NCBI RefSeq assembly: GCF_002157685.2
Contig: NZ_AP026738.1
Span: 124,001 to 188,000 of the forward strand
Source: Comamonas thiooxydans
GTDB taxonomy: Bacteria > Pseudomonadota > Gammaproteobacteria > Burkholderiales > Burkholderiaceae_C
Direction: 5' to 3'
DNA length: 64,000 nucleotides
Positions 46,053 through 55,171 of this stretch are shown here, in pieces. The translations under genes and the position numbers were made by a program. The notes beneath the pieces are model-generated. The model saw only the letters and a program-made list of their open reading frames with translations, made no database searches and was not told the DNA's origin. Positions within the stretch are counted from its first letter, which is position 1; each line of letters starts with the position of its first letter.

Positions 46053-47525
46053 ATGAGTATTGATACAGCAACGCTGGGTTCCTCTGGCGCCATCGAGAGC
46101 AGAACCATCGACATGGTTCCGGAGAGCGAGCGCCACGGCACGCCCTCCAGCCAGTTCACCCTCTGGTTCGGTGCCAACATGCAGATCACGGCGGTGGTGG
46201 ACGGCGCCCTGGCCGTGGTGTTCGGTGCCGAAGCCATGACCGCCATCCTCGGTCTTTTGATCGGCAACATTCTCGGCGGCATCGTCATGGCGCTGCATTC
46301 GGCCCAGGGGCCGCGCCTGGGGCTGCCCCAGATGATCTCCAGCCGCGTGCAGTTCGGCGTCAAGGGCGCAGCCCTGCCGCTGGTACTGGTGATCCTGATG
46401 TATGTGGGCTTCGCCGCCACGGGCACCGTGCTCTCGGGCCAGGCCATCAATCTGATGTTCGGCTTTCACAGCCCTGCGGCCGGCATCATCATCTTCGGCG
46501 CGCTCACGGCCCTGGTCGCGGTGGTGGGCTACAGGCTCATCCATGTGGTGGGGCGCATTTCCACCGTGGTCGGCATTCTGGGCTTTGGCTATCTGGCCTG
46601 GCAGCTGTGCCACCAGTTCGATGTGGCCTCGGCGTTCGGCCAGAAGCCTTTCACCTGGGCCAGCTTTCTGACCGCCATGGCCCTGTCGGCAGGCTGGCAG
46701 ATGACGTTTGCCCCCTATGTGGCTGATTATTCGCGCTATCTGCCCACCAGGACCTCGACCGCAGCCACCTTCTGGACCACGTTCGGCGGCAGCGTCATCA
46801 GCTCGCAGCTGGCCATGAGCTTCGGCGTGCTGGTGGCCGCCCTGGGCGCCAACTTCATCAAGAACCAGGTCGGCTTCATGGGCCAGCTGGCCGGCCCGCT
46901 GGCGGTGGTGATCTACCTGGTCATCGTCACCGGCAAGCTCACCGTGAACTGCCTCAATGCCTATGGCGGCTTCATGACCGTGCTGACAACGGTCAGCGCC
47001 TTCAACCGGAAAACGCAGTTCACCGCGACATCGCGTCTGCTCTACATCCTGGGCTTTGTGCTGGTGACGGTGCTGGTGGCCCTGCTGGCCAGCTCCAATT
47101 TCCTGGCCACTTTCAAGAATTTCGTGCTGTTGCTGCTCACCGTCTTCGTTCCCTGGAGCGCCGTCAATCTGGTGGACTACTACCTGGTCTCCAAGGAAAA
47201 AGTGGACATCCCGGCGCTCTACGACAGCCAGGGCCGCTATGGCGCCTACAACTGGACGGCCCTGTGCTGCTATGTGATGGGCGTTGTGGTGCAGATTCCC
47301 TTCATCAACCAGGCCATGTATGTGGGCCCGCTGGCCAAGGCCATGAACGGCGCCGACATCTCGTGGATCGTGAGCCTGATCGTCACCTCGCTCGTCTACT
47401 ACCCGCTGGCCAGGAGAAGCATGAATGTGCCCGGCCAGATGATTTACCCCAGCCCGGCTCCTGCCGCGACCACAGGCGCAGACAGGAACTTTTCTGGTGC
47501 CACTTACGCCGTGCAAGCCGGCTGA
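46053..47525 (+). CDS. NCS1-family permease, probable histidine/urocanate carrier
   Basis: A 490-residue inner-membrane permease with about twelve helices. N-terminal [20 protein letters not shown] is the Nucleobase:Cation Symporter-1 hallmark, followed by [20 protein letters not shown] and [15 protein letters not shown]. Members import purines, cytosine, allantoin or hydantoins; here the position as first gene before hutU, with HutC-like sites upstream, argues for histidine or urocanate. CGGAGC precedes the ATG. The hutU start is 31 bases after its stop. Confidence 0.88.
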   Translation: MSIDTATLGSSGAIESRTIDMVPESERHGTPSSQFTLWFGANMQITAVVDGALAVVFGAEAMTAILGLLIGNILGGIVMALHSAQGPRLGLPQMISSRVQFGVKGAALPLVLVILMYVGFAATGTVLSGQAINLMFGFHSPAAGIIIFGALTALVAVVGYRLIHVVGRISTVVGILGFGYLAWQLCHQFDVASAFGQKPFTWASFLTAMALSAGWQMTFAPYVADYSRYLPTRTSTAATFWTTFGGSVISSQLAMSFGVLVAALGANFIKNQVGFMGQLAGPLAVVIYLVIVTGKLTVNCLNAYGGFMTVLTTVSAFNRKTQFTATSRLLYILGFVLVTVLVALLASSNFLATFKNFVLLLLTVFVPWSAVNLVDYYLVSKEKVDIPALYDSQGRYGAYNWTALCCYVMGVVVQIPFINQAMYVGPLAKAMNGADISWIVSLIVTSLVYYPLARRSMNVPGQMIYPSPAPAATTGADRNFSGATYAVQAG

Positions 47526-47556
47526 ATCCTCCCACCTATTTTTGAAGGATACGACC

Positions 47557-49278
47557 ATGAACGCCAACGACGCCATCATCAGCGCGGCCAAGCAAGACCC
47601 TCGCTACGACGCCAGCCGAGAAATCCGCGCTCCCCGCGGCAGCGAGCTGCACTGCAAGAACTGGCTCGCCGAAGCGGCCTATCGCATGATCCAGAACAAC
47701 CTGGACCCGGATGTGGCCGAGAACCCCAAGGCGCTCGTCGTCTACGGCGGCATCGGTCGCGCGGCCCGCAACTGGGAGTGCTATGACGAAATCCTGGCGC
47801 AGCTCAAGAAGCTCGAGGCCGACGAATCGCTGCTGATCCAGTCGGGCAAGCCCGTGGGCGTGTTCAAGACCCACCCCGATGCGCCGCGCGTGCTGCTGGC
47901 CAATTCCAACCTGGTGCCCAAGTGGGCCAACTGGGAGAAGTTCAACGAGCTCGATCAGAAGGGCCTGTTCATGTACGGCCAGATGACGGCCGGCAGCTGG
48001 ATCTACATCGGTGCCCAGGGCATCGTGCAGGGCACTTTCGAGACCTTTGTCGAGGCCGGTCGCCAGCACTACAACAACGACCTGACCGGCAAGTGGATTC
48101 TCACCGCCGGCCTGGGCGGCATGGGTGGCGCGCAGCCGCTGGCCGGCGTGCTGGCCGGCGCCTGCGTGCTGGCCATCGAATGCAAGCAGTCCAGCATCGA
48201 CTTCCGCCTGCGCACCCGCTATGTGGACAAGCAGGCCAAGGACATCGACGATGCGCTGGCCCTGATCAAGCACCACACCGAAAAGGGCGAGGCCGTCTCC
48301 ATCGCCCTGCTGGGCAATGCGGCCGAAGTCCTGCCAGAGCTGGTCAAGCGCGCCAAGGCCGGCGGCATCCGTCCCGATATCGTGACCGACCAGACCTCCG
48401 CCCACGACCTGATCAACGGCTACCTGCCGGTGGGCTGGACCGTGGAGCAATGGAACGCCGCTGCGGCCGACCCCGGCCAGCACCCCACGCTCAAGAAGGC
48501 CGCCGCCAAGGGCTGCGCCCAGCATGTGCAGGCCATGCTGGACTTCCAGGCCATGGGCATTCCCACGGTGGACTATGGCAACAACATCCGCCAGGTGGCC
48601 CTGGACGAAGGCGTGAAGAACGCCTTCGACTTCCCCGGCTTTGTGCCCGCCTACATCCGCCCGCTGTTCTGCGAAGGCAAGGGCCCGTTCCGCTGGGTGG
48701 CGCTGTCCGGCGACCCCGAGGACATCTACAAGACCGACGCCAAGATCAAGGAGCTGTTCCCCGAGAACAAGCACACCCACCGCTGGCTGGACATGGCCAA
48801 GGAGCGCATCGCCTTCCAGGGCCTGCCGTCGCGCATCTGCTGGCTGGGTCTGGGCGAGCGCCACAAGGCGGCTCTGGCCTTCAATGAAATGGTCAAGAAC
48901 GGCGAACTCAAGGCACCCATCGTGATCGGCCGCGACCACCTGGACTGCGGCTCGGTGGCCAGCCCCAACCGCGAGACCGAAGCCATGAAGGACGGCACCG
49001 ACGCCGTCTCCGACTGGCCGTTGCTCAACGCCCTGCTCAACACTGCGGGCGGCGCGACCTGGGTCAGCCTGCACCACGGCGGCGGCGTGGGCATGGGTTA
49101 CTCGCAACATGCCGGCGTTGTGATCGTGGCCGACGGTACGGACGAGGCTGCGGCCCGCCTGAACCGCGTGCTCTGGAACGATCCCGCCACCGGCGTGATG
49201 CGCCATGCCGATGCCGGCTACGAGATTGCCGTGGAAGCGTCCAAGCGCCATGGTCTCAACTTGCCGATGATTAAGTAA
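47557..49278 (+). CDS. hutU: Urocanate hydratase
   Basis: Adds water to urocanate to give imidazolonepropionate, using a tightly bound NAD+. The ATG at 47557 follows GAAGGAT. The 573-residue product includes [46 protein letters not shown] (NAD+ binding), [17 protein letters not shown] and [19 protein letters not shown] near the end, all hallmarks of HutU. Length matches other family members (about 555-575). The downstream region 49279-49376 holds an inverted-repeat element. Confidence 0.97.
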   Translation: MNANDAIISAAKQDPRYDASREIRAPRGSELHCKNWLAEAAYRMIQNNLDPDVAENPKALVVYGGIGRAARNWECYDEILAQLKKLEADESLLIQSGKPVGVFKTHPDAPRVLLANSNLVPKWANWEKFNELDQKGLFMYGQMTAGSWIYIGAQGIVQGTFETFVEAGRQHYNNDLTGKWILTAGLGGMGGAQPLAGVLAGACVLAIECKQSSIDFRLRTRYVDKQAKDIDDALALIKHHTEKGEAVSIALLGNAAEVLPELVKRAKAGGIRPDIVTDQTSAHDLINGYLPVGWTVEQWNAAAADPGQHPTLKKAAAKGCAQHVQAMLDFQAMGIPTVDYGNNIRQVALDEGVKNAFDFPGFVPAYIRPLFCEGKGPFRWVALSGDPEDIYKTDAKIKELFPENKHTHRWLDMAKERIAFQGLPSRICWLGLGERHKAALAFNEMVKNGELKAPIVIGRDHLDCGSVASPNRETEAMKDGTDAVSDWPLLNALLNTAGGATWVSLHHGGGVGMGYSQHAGVVIVADGTDEAAARLNRVLWNDPATGVMRHADAGYEIAVEASKRHGLNLPMIK

Positions 49279-49327
49279 CGTCGTCCCCCCTGAGCGGCTG
49301 CGCCGCTTCCCCCCCAGGGGGACGACG
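49279..49327. repeat. Intergenic inverted-repeat element, copy 2 / terminator-like
   Basis: CGTCGTCCCCCCTG (49279-49292) pairs with its near complement ending GGGGGACGACG at 49327, enclosing the perfect inner stem AGCGGC-TGC-GCCGCT (49293-49307). A further hairpin follows (GCGGGAC...GTCCCGC, about 49336-49363). The order of blocks matches the element at 31903-31967 read on the other strand. It separates hutU from hutD and may reduce read-through. Confidence 0.7.
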
Positions 49328-49416
49328 CCCTTTGCTGCGGGACGGCCCTTGCTGGGCGTCCCGCACCTGGGGCGTGCTTGTTTTTTGAGCTTCTGCCTCA
49401 CTCACAACAGTCTTCG

Positions 49417-49983
49417 ATGCAACGCTTTGACCTGAACCAGATTGCGCCCAGCCCGTGGAAGAACGGGGGCGGCAGCACGCGCGAGATTGCCTGCTGGCCG
49501 CAGGGCGCGGGCATGGACAGCTTTGGCTGGCGCGTGAGCGTGGCCACGATTGCCCAGGCCGGCCCGTTTTCGGCATTTCCGGGCGTAGACCGCCAGATCA
49601 TGCTGCTCGATGGCGACGGGGTGCGGCTGCATAGCGCCCAGGGCCAGGTCGAACACGCGTTGACCGAACGCTGGCAGCCGTTCGCCTTTTCGGGCGATAT
49701 GGCGCTGGATTGCGATCTGCAGGGCGGGCCGTCCAGCGACTTCAATGTCATGACCCGGCGCGGACAATGGTCCGCACGGCTGGAGCTGCTCGCCGGCCAG
49801 GTCGAGGCAGGGCTGAGCGCCGCAGGACTTTGCATGGTGCTGCAGGGCCGCTGGAGAGCTGCCGACGGCCGGCTGCTGGAGACCGGACAGGGCCTGTGGT
49901 GGAGCAGCGCCCGGCCCGAGCCGCTGGTGGCGCAGAGCGAGGATGCCAGGCTGATCCTGGTCAGCCTGACAGCGCACGCCTGA
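49417..49983 (+). CDS. hutD: HutD-family protein
   Basis: A 188-residue cupin-like protein of the HutD/Ves family. MQRFDLNQIAPSPWKNGGGS is the conserved start, followed by TREIACWP and FGWRVSVATIAQAGPFSAFP, then RQIMLLDGDGVRL. In Pseudomonas, HutD is needed for normal growth on histidine and is thought to limit urocanate accumulation as a governor of hut expression; the biochemical activity is unknown. It lies between hutU and hutI. No strong ribosome site is seen before the ATG at 49417. Confidence 0.92.
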   Translation: MQRFDLNQIAPSPWKNGGGSTREIACWPQGAGMDSFGWRVSVATIAQAGPFSAFPGVDRQIMLLDGDGVRLHSAQGQVEHALTERWQPFAFSGDMALDCDLQGGPSSDFNVMTRRGQWSARLELLAGQVEAGLSAAGLCMVLQGRWRAADGRLLETGQGLWWSSARPEPLVAQSEDARLILVSLTAHA

Positions 49984-50122
49984 AACAGGAGCGGCTTGCA
50001 CCTTTGTACCGGACATTTCAATGAGAATTGATCTGTAAAGTTAAAAGGGGCAAGCGCTGGTAGCTATGAAATCAGGAGTTTCATGGCCTGGATTGTCGTC
50101 ATCGAACACGAGGAGCATCGCC

Positions 50123-51385
50123 ATGGCGCAAGCTAATCCCCATCCCGCAGTCTCCGCCGATGGCTGCTGGCACAACCTGCGTCTGGCGCCGGAGCTGTAT
50201 GTCTCCGAGGTGGCAGATATTCCCGAGGGCACGCTGGCCTGCATCGTGGTGCAGCAAGGCCGAATGGTCTGGGTGGGCCCGCAGGACGCCATGCCTGCCC
50301 AATACCAGGCGCTGCCCAGGCACGATGGAGCAGGGCGCCTGGCCACGCCGGGCCTGATCGACTGCCACACCCATCTGGTCTATGGCGGCGAGCGCGCCAA
50401 CGAGTTCGCCATGCGCCTGGCCGGGGCGAGCTACGAGGAAGTGGCCCGGGCCGGCGGCGGCATCGTCTCCAGCGTCAGGGCCACGCGCGAAGCGTCGGAG
50501 GACGAACTGGTGGCGCTGGCGCTGCCGCGTCTTGAACAGCTGCTGGCCGAAGGCGTGACGGCCATAGAGATCAAGTCGGGCTACGGACTGGCCCTGGAGC
50601 ACGAGCGCAAGCAGCTGCGTGCCGCACGGCGTCTGGGCGAGCTGTGTGCCGTGACCGTGCGCACCACCTTTTTAGGGGCTCATGCGCTGCCGCCCGAGTA
50701 TGCGGGCCGCAGCCAGGAATACACCGATCTGGTCTGCCAGGTCATGCTGCCGGCGCTGGCCGCCGAAGGCCTGATCGATGCCGTCGATGTGTTCTGTGAA
50801 CGCATCGCCTTCTCGCTGGCCGAGACCGAGCAGGTCTTCGAGGCGGCCAAGGCATTGGGCCTGCCCGTCAAGCTGCATGCCGAGCAGCTGTCGAATATGG
50901 AGGGAGCAGCCCTCGCGGCCCGCTATGGCGCGCTGTCCTGCGACCACATCGAGCACCTGTCCGAACACGGCATCACCGAGATGAAGAAGGCCGGTACCGT
51001 GGCCGTGCTGCTGCCCGGGGCCTTCTATACGCTGCGCGACACCAAAGTGCCGCCCATCGAAGGTTTAAGAGCTGCCAAGGTCCCGATGGCCGTTTCTACC
51101 GATCACAATCCGGGTACCTCCCCGTGCTTGAGCTTGCTGCTCATGGCCAATATGGCTTGCACGCTGTTCCGTCTGACGGTTCCCGAGGCTCTGGCCGGCA
51201 TCACCCGGCACGCCGCGCAGGCTCTGGGCCTGCAGGACGAGCAAGGCCTGATTGCCGTGGGCCGTCCCGCCAATTTCGTGCTCTGGCCCGTGCAGCGGGC
51301 TGCAGAGCTGGCCTACTGGTTCGGCAGCAAGCCTGACTGTACGGTGGTGCGCCAGGGCCGGATTGCGCAGCAAGCCAAAGCCTGA
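50123..51385 (+). CDS. hutI: Imidazolonepropionase
   Basis: Zinc/iron amidohydrolase that opens the ring of imidazolonepropionate to N-formiminoglutamate. The ATG at 50123 follows CGAGGAG. The 420-residue product has [20 protein letters not shown] with metal ligands His82 and His84, [30 protein letters not shown] and the metal aspartate in [12 protein letters not shown]. The end VWPxQ-type NFVLWPVQ closes the composite sandwich domain. Length is standard (about 400-420). The oxidoreductase gene follows 25 bases later. Confidence 0.96.
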   Translation: MAQANPHPAVSADGCWHNLRLAPELYVSEVADIPEGTLACIVVQQGRMVWVGPQDAMPAQYQALPRHDGAGRLATPGLIDCHTHLVYGGERANEFAMRLAGASYEEVARAGGGIVSSVRATREASEDELVALALPRLEQLLAEGVTAIEIKSGYGLALEHERKQLRAARRLGELCAVTVRTTFLGAHALPPEYAGRSQEYTDLVCQVMLPALAAEGLIDAVDVFCERIAFSLAETEQVFEAAKALGLPVKLHAEQLSNMEGAALAARYGALSCDHIEHLSEHGITEMKKAGTVAVLLPGAFYTLRDTKVPPIEGLRAAKVPMAVSTDHNPGTSPCLSLLLMANMACTLFRLTVPEALAGITRHAAQALGLQDEQGLIAVGRPANFVLWPVQRAAELAYWFGSKPDCTVVRQGRIAQQAKA

Positions 51386-51410
51386 AAGCGGGGTGCGCGA
51401 AAGGTTGCTG

Positions 51411-52799
51411 ATGTCTCACGAACAATTTCTCAATGAACTGATTTCCACCCTGGGCGCCGATGTGGCGCTGCGCGGCACGGACACGCCGCAGCGTAGCCGC
51501 ACCGACTGGAGCGGCACGCCGCCCCGGCAGCCGCTGGCGCTGGTGCGCCCACGCACCACGGAGGAAGTCAGCACCGTCATGCGTCTGTGCAGCGCCCACA
51601 GGATTGCGGTGGTTCCGCAGGGTGGGCTGACCGGGCTGGCCGGTGCAGCGGTCCCTACGGAGGGCGCCGTCGCGCTGTCGCTGGACCGCATGAACCGCAT
51701 CGAGGACATCGATGCCCAGACCGGACTGATGCAGGTGCAGGCCGGCGTCACCCTGCAAGCCGTGCAGGAGGCTGCCGTCGATGTCGGCATGGTGTTCGGC
51801 GTGGATCTCGGCGCTCGTGGCAGCTGCCAGATCGGCGGCAATGTCTCCACCAACGCGGGCGGCAACGGCGTGCTGCAGCACGGCATGATGCGCGAGCAGG
51901 TGCTGGGCCTAGAGGTGGTGCTGGCCGACGGCACGGTGCTGCCCATGCTGCGTCCCATGATCAAGAACAACACGGGTTACGACCTCAAGCAGTTCTTCAT
52001 CGGTGCCGAAGGCACGCTGGGCATCATCACGCGCGTGCTGCTGCGCCTGCGTCCTGCGCCGCAGGCCACGGCTACGACGCTGGTGGCCATGCCCGATTTC
52101 GACTCGGCGCTGGCCGTGCTCAAGCGCATGCAATCGCACTTCGGCAACAGCGTCGCGGCCTATGAGCTGATGTGGGACAGCTTTGTGCAGGCCTCCATGG
52201 CCTGGCTCAAGCTCGCTGCGCCTTTTGAACAGCGCTACCCCTTGCTGGCCCTGATCAATGTGGACGGCAAGGACGAGGCGCAGTTGCAAGGCGATGTGCA
52301 GCAGGTGCTCGAGCAAGCCATGGAAGCCGGTGAGGTGCTCGATGCCATCGTGGCCCAGTCGGTCGCCCAGGTGCAGCAGCTGTGGAAGCTGCGCGAGGCA
52401 CCGGCCGAGCTCAACAACAATATGCATCCCGCGATCAATTTCGACGTAAGCCTGCCCCAGGCCGACATCGGCCGCTTTGCCGAAGCCTGCATGCAGGCCT
52501 TTGCCGCTCGCTGGCCCGCGCACCAGGCTCTGTACTTCGGCCATGTGGGCGACGGCAATCTCCATGTCTCGGTGGATGGCAAGACCGTCAACGGCGAATG
52601 CGAGCAGGTGGAGGAGCTTCTCTACCGCATCGTGGGCGAGATGCAGGGCAGCGTCTCCGCGGAGCACGGCATCGGCCTGCACAAGAAGCCTTATCTGAGC
52701 AACAGCCGCACCCCCGCGGAGCTGGCGGCGATGCGGGCCATCAAGCTGGCCCTCGATCCACTGGGCCTGATGAATCCCGGAAAGGTGTTCGATCTATGA
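51411..52799 (+). CDS. FAD-linked 2-hydroxyacid dehydrogenase (GlcD/D2HGDH-like)
   Basis: A 462-residue flavoenzyme of the vanillyl-alcohol-oxidase fold. The FAD-binding half has VRPRTTEEVSTVMRLCSAH, VPQGGLTGLAGAAVP and GGNVSTNAGGNGVLQHGMMR; the catalytic half has FGHVGDGNLHVSV and SAEHGIGLHKKPYL, the metal/substrate histidine motifs shared with D-2-hydroxyglutarate and D-lactate dehydrogenases. It overlaps the HisC-like gene (ATGA), both within the hut operon. I infer oxidation of imidazole-lactate to imidazole-pyruvate. A D-2-hydroxyglutarate or D-lactate role independent of histidine cannot be excluded. Confidence 0.88.
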   Translation: MSHEQFLNELISTLGADVALRGTDTPQRSRTDWSGTPPRQPLALVRPRTTEEVSTVMRLCSAHRIAVVPQGGLTGLAGAAVPTEGAVALSLDRMNRIEDIDAQTGLMQVQAGVTLQAVQEAAVDVGMVFGVDLGARGSCQIGGNVSTNAGGNGVLQHGMMREQVLGLEVVLADGTVLPMLRPMIKNNTGYDLKQFFIGAEGTLGIITRVLLRLRPAPQATATTLVAMPDFDSALAVLKRMQSHFGNSVAAYELMWDSFVQASMAWLKLAAPFEQRYPLLALINVDGKDEAQLQGDVQQVLEQAMEAGEVLDAIVAQSVAQVQQLWKLREAPAELNNNMHPAINFDVSLPQADIGRFAEACMQAFAARWPAHQALYFGHVGDGNLHVSVDGKTVNGECEQVEELLYRIVGEMQGSVSAEHGIGLHKKPYLSNSRTPAELAAMRAIKLALDPLGLMNPGKVFDL

Positions 52800-53938
52800 C
52801 GAATTCTCTGGTGGCCTCGCTGGCCCGTGCCCAGGTTCGCCCGCTGCCCGCATACAACGCCGGCCTGTCCAATGAAGCGGTGCGGGCACGCTATGGCGTG
52901 ACCGATATTGCGCGACTGGCCAGCAATGAAAATCCCTTCGGTGCCAGTGCCTCGGTGCGCCGCGCGATTGCCGAGGTGGCCGACGATGTGGGTAACTATC
53001 CCGATGCCAACTGCACGGCCTTGCGCGAAGCCATTGCCGGGCGCACGGGGCTGCCCGCCGGGCGTCTGGTGTTCGGCGACGGTTCGGAAGACCTGATCAA
53101 GATTCTCTGCGAGGTATTTCTCGCTCCCGGCGATCTGGTGGTGACCCAGCGTCCCGTGTTCGGCCTGCACGAAATCTATCCGAAGATGATGGGCGCGGAG
53201 GTCGAGCTCCTCGAACTGAACGAGGCGCTGGGCTTCGATCTGGGCGCCTGGTGCGCTGCCGTGGCCAAGGCCCCCAAGATCGCCTTCCTGCCCAACCCGT
53301 CCAACCCCGTGGGCTGCATGATAGATGCGGCGCAGTTTGCGCAGGTGCTGGAGGCCACGCCCGCCAACACCGTGCTGGTGGTGGATGAGGCCTATTACGA
53401 ATACGCGCTGCACGACGATGACTACCCCGATGTGCTGGCCATGCTGGAGGCGCGGGTCGGACCCTGGATCGTGCTGCGCACCTTCTCCAAGGCCTGGGGC
53501 CTGGCCGGTCTGCGCGTGGGCTACGGCATGGCCGACAGCGCCGAGCTGGTGGGCCTGATGGACAAGGTGCGCTCGCCCTTCAATGTGAACATGGCGGCCC
53601 AGCGCGCGGCGCTGGCCGCCTGGAACGATCCCGCGCACATGCGCAGCGGTGTGGCGACCACGGTGGCGCTGCGCGAAGATCTGCGCCGACAGCTGCTGGC
53701 GCTGGCAGGGCCGGGCCGGCCGCTGCAAGGCCTGCGCATTGCGCCCTCGGTAGCCAACTTCCTGTTTCTCGACCTCGGACGTCCCAATGGCCCGGTGACC
53801 GAAGCGCTACTCAGGCAGGGCGTGATCGTCAAGCCCTGGAAGGAGCCCGGCTTCGAGCATTTCCTGCGCGTGTCCATAGGCACCGAAGGCGACAACGCGC
53901 GTTTTGTGCAGGCCTTGCTGGCCGCGCTCGAGGTCTGA
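52796..53938 (+). CDS. hisC: HisC-like aminotransferase in the hut locus
   Basis: A 380-residue class I/II PLP aminotransferase of the histidinol-phosphate family. ARLASNENPFGASASVR is the family start, FGDGSEDLIKILCEVF holds the cofactor phosphate, PNPSNPVGCMID and VVDEAYYEYA contact the ring, and RTFSKAWGLAGLRVGYG has the Schiff-base lysine. Biosynthetic hisC would normally sit in a his operon; here its stop/start overlap with a 2-hydroxyacid dehydrogenase and location among hut genes suggest imidazole-pyruvate to histidine conversion (or the reverse). Members of this family also act on aromatic 2-oxo acids. Confidence 0.88.
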   Translation: MTNSLVASLARAQVRPLPAYNAGLSNEAVRARYGVTDIARLASNENPFGASASVRRAIAEVADDVGNYPDANCTALREAIAGRTGLPAGRLVFGDGSEDLIKILCEVFLAPGDLVVTQRPVFGLHEIYPKMMGAEVELLELNEALGFDLGAWCAAVAKAPKIAFLPNPSNPVGCMIDAAQFAQVLEATPANTVLVVDEAYYEYALHDDDYPDVLAMLEARVGPWIVLRTFSKAWGLAGLRVGYGMADSAELVGLMDKVRSPFNVNMAAQRAALAAWNDPAHMRSGVATTVALREDLRRQLLALAGPGRPLQGLRIAPSVANFLFLDLGRPNGPVTEALLRQGVIVKPWKEPGFEHFLRVSIGTEGDNARFVQALLAALEV

Positions 53939-53941
53939 GCC

Positions 53942-55171
53942 ATGAAGCTGTTCCGGGGCTGGACGATTGTGGCGGCGGCCCATGGCCTGCTCGCCCTGGC
54001 TTTTGGTGCAGCTTATTCCTTTGGCGCTTTTTTCAAGAGCATCCAGACGCAGTTCGATGCGGGTCGTTTCTCGGTGGGCTCGCTGTTTGCCGTGACGGCT
54101 TTGCTGTATTACTGCGTTGGGGCCATTGCCGGTCCCCTGGCCGACCGCATAGGCCTGCGTCGCGTGACCGGTGCGGGGGTCCTGCTGCTGGCCACAGGCT
54201 TTGCGCTGGCCAGTCAGACTCGCTCGCTGGCGCAGCTGTTCGTGGTTTTCGGCCTGTTCGTGGGCGGTGGTGTGGGCCTGATCTACGTACCGGCCCTGGT
54301 CGCCGTGCAGCGCTGGTTCATACGGCTGCGCAGCCGTGCCTCCGGCCTGGCCTCGGCCGGCACCGGAGTCGGCACCTTCGTCGCGCCGCTGTTTGCGGGC
54401 TGGCTGCTGGAGCAGCAGAGCTGGCAGGTCGCCATGCAGTGGTTTGCGCTGGCCATCCTGCTGCTGGGACTGCCGGCAGCGCTGTCCATGGTCGGGCAGC
54501 CCTCGCAGCTGGGCCTGAGCTGCGACGGCGATCCTCACCCTGCCCAGGCCGCAGCCCAGGCACAGGGCATGGAGCTGTCCCAGGCCGTGCGCAGCGGCAG
54601 CTTCGGCTGGTTTTTCCTGGCCATTTTCCTGGCCTCGGTGAGCCTGTTTGCGGCCCTGGTGCATATCGCTCCCATGGCCCAGGGCCTGGATATCGATGCC
54701 GTTTCAAGCCAGTGGCTGATTGCGCTGATAGGCGCTGGCAATGTGCTGGGCCGTCCGCTGCTGGGCGGTCTCGGCGACAGACTGGGAGCTCTGCGTCTGC
54801 TCATGGGGCTGAGCATTTTCCTGGCCCTGTTGCACCTGCTGTGGTGGCAGGCCCAGGGCTGGGCTGTGCTGGCCGCTTTTTCCCTGCTGTTCGGCGCGGC
54901 GCACGGCGGCTGCATTGCCCTGTTTCCTGTCCTGGCAGCCCAGTGGTTCGGCACCTTGCGGCTGGGGGCCATTTTGGGCATTCTTTACATCAGCGTGGGG
55001 CTGGCGGCAGTCGTTGGCGCCAGCGCGTCCGGCTGGGTGTTCGACCAGACTGGCGGCTACACCCAAGCCATCCAGGTCAGCGCCGCGCTGGCCTTGCTGG
55101 CCGTGGCTGCGCTGGCGCTTGCGGCCCGTGGCCAGCGTTTGGTTTCATCTCCTTCAGGCATTTCGAAATGA
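53942..55171 (+). CDS. MFS transporter (OFA/monocarboxylate-like) in the hut locus
   Basis: A 409-residue major facilitator protein with twelve predicted helices in two halves. Helix 1 (WTIVAAAHGLLALAFGAAYS) and YSFGAFFKSIQTQF are typical of oxalate/formate- and monocarboxylate-type carriers; GPLADRIGLRRVTGAG is the loop 2-3 motif. Position after the dehydrogenase and aminotransferase points to uptake of a carboxylate such as imidazole-lactate. It overlaps hutF at ATGA. Substrate inferred from context only. Confidence 0.85.
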   Translation: MKLFRGWTIVAAAHGLLALAFGAAYSFGAFFKSIQTQFDAGRFSVGSLFAVTALLYYCVGAIAGPLADRIGLRRVTGAGVLLLATGFALASQTRSLAQLFVVFGLFVGGGVGLIYVPALVAVQRWFIRLRSRASGLASAGTGVGTFVAPLFAGWLLEQQSWQVAMQWFALAILLLGLPAALSMVGQPSQLGLSCDGDPHPAQAAAQAQGMELSQAVRSGSFGWFFLAIFLASVSLFAALVHIAPMAQGLDIDAVSSQWLIALIGAGNVLGRPLLGGLGDRLGALRLLMGLSIFLALLHLLWWQAQGWAVLAAFSLLFGAAHGGCIALFPVLAAQWFGTLRLGAILGILYISVGLAAVVGASASGWVFDQTGGYTQAIQVSAALALLAVAALALAARGQRLVSSPSGISK

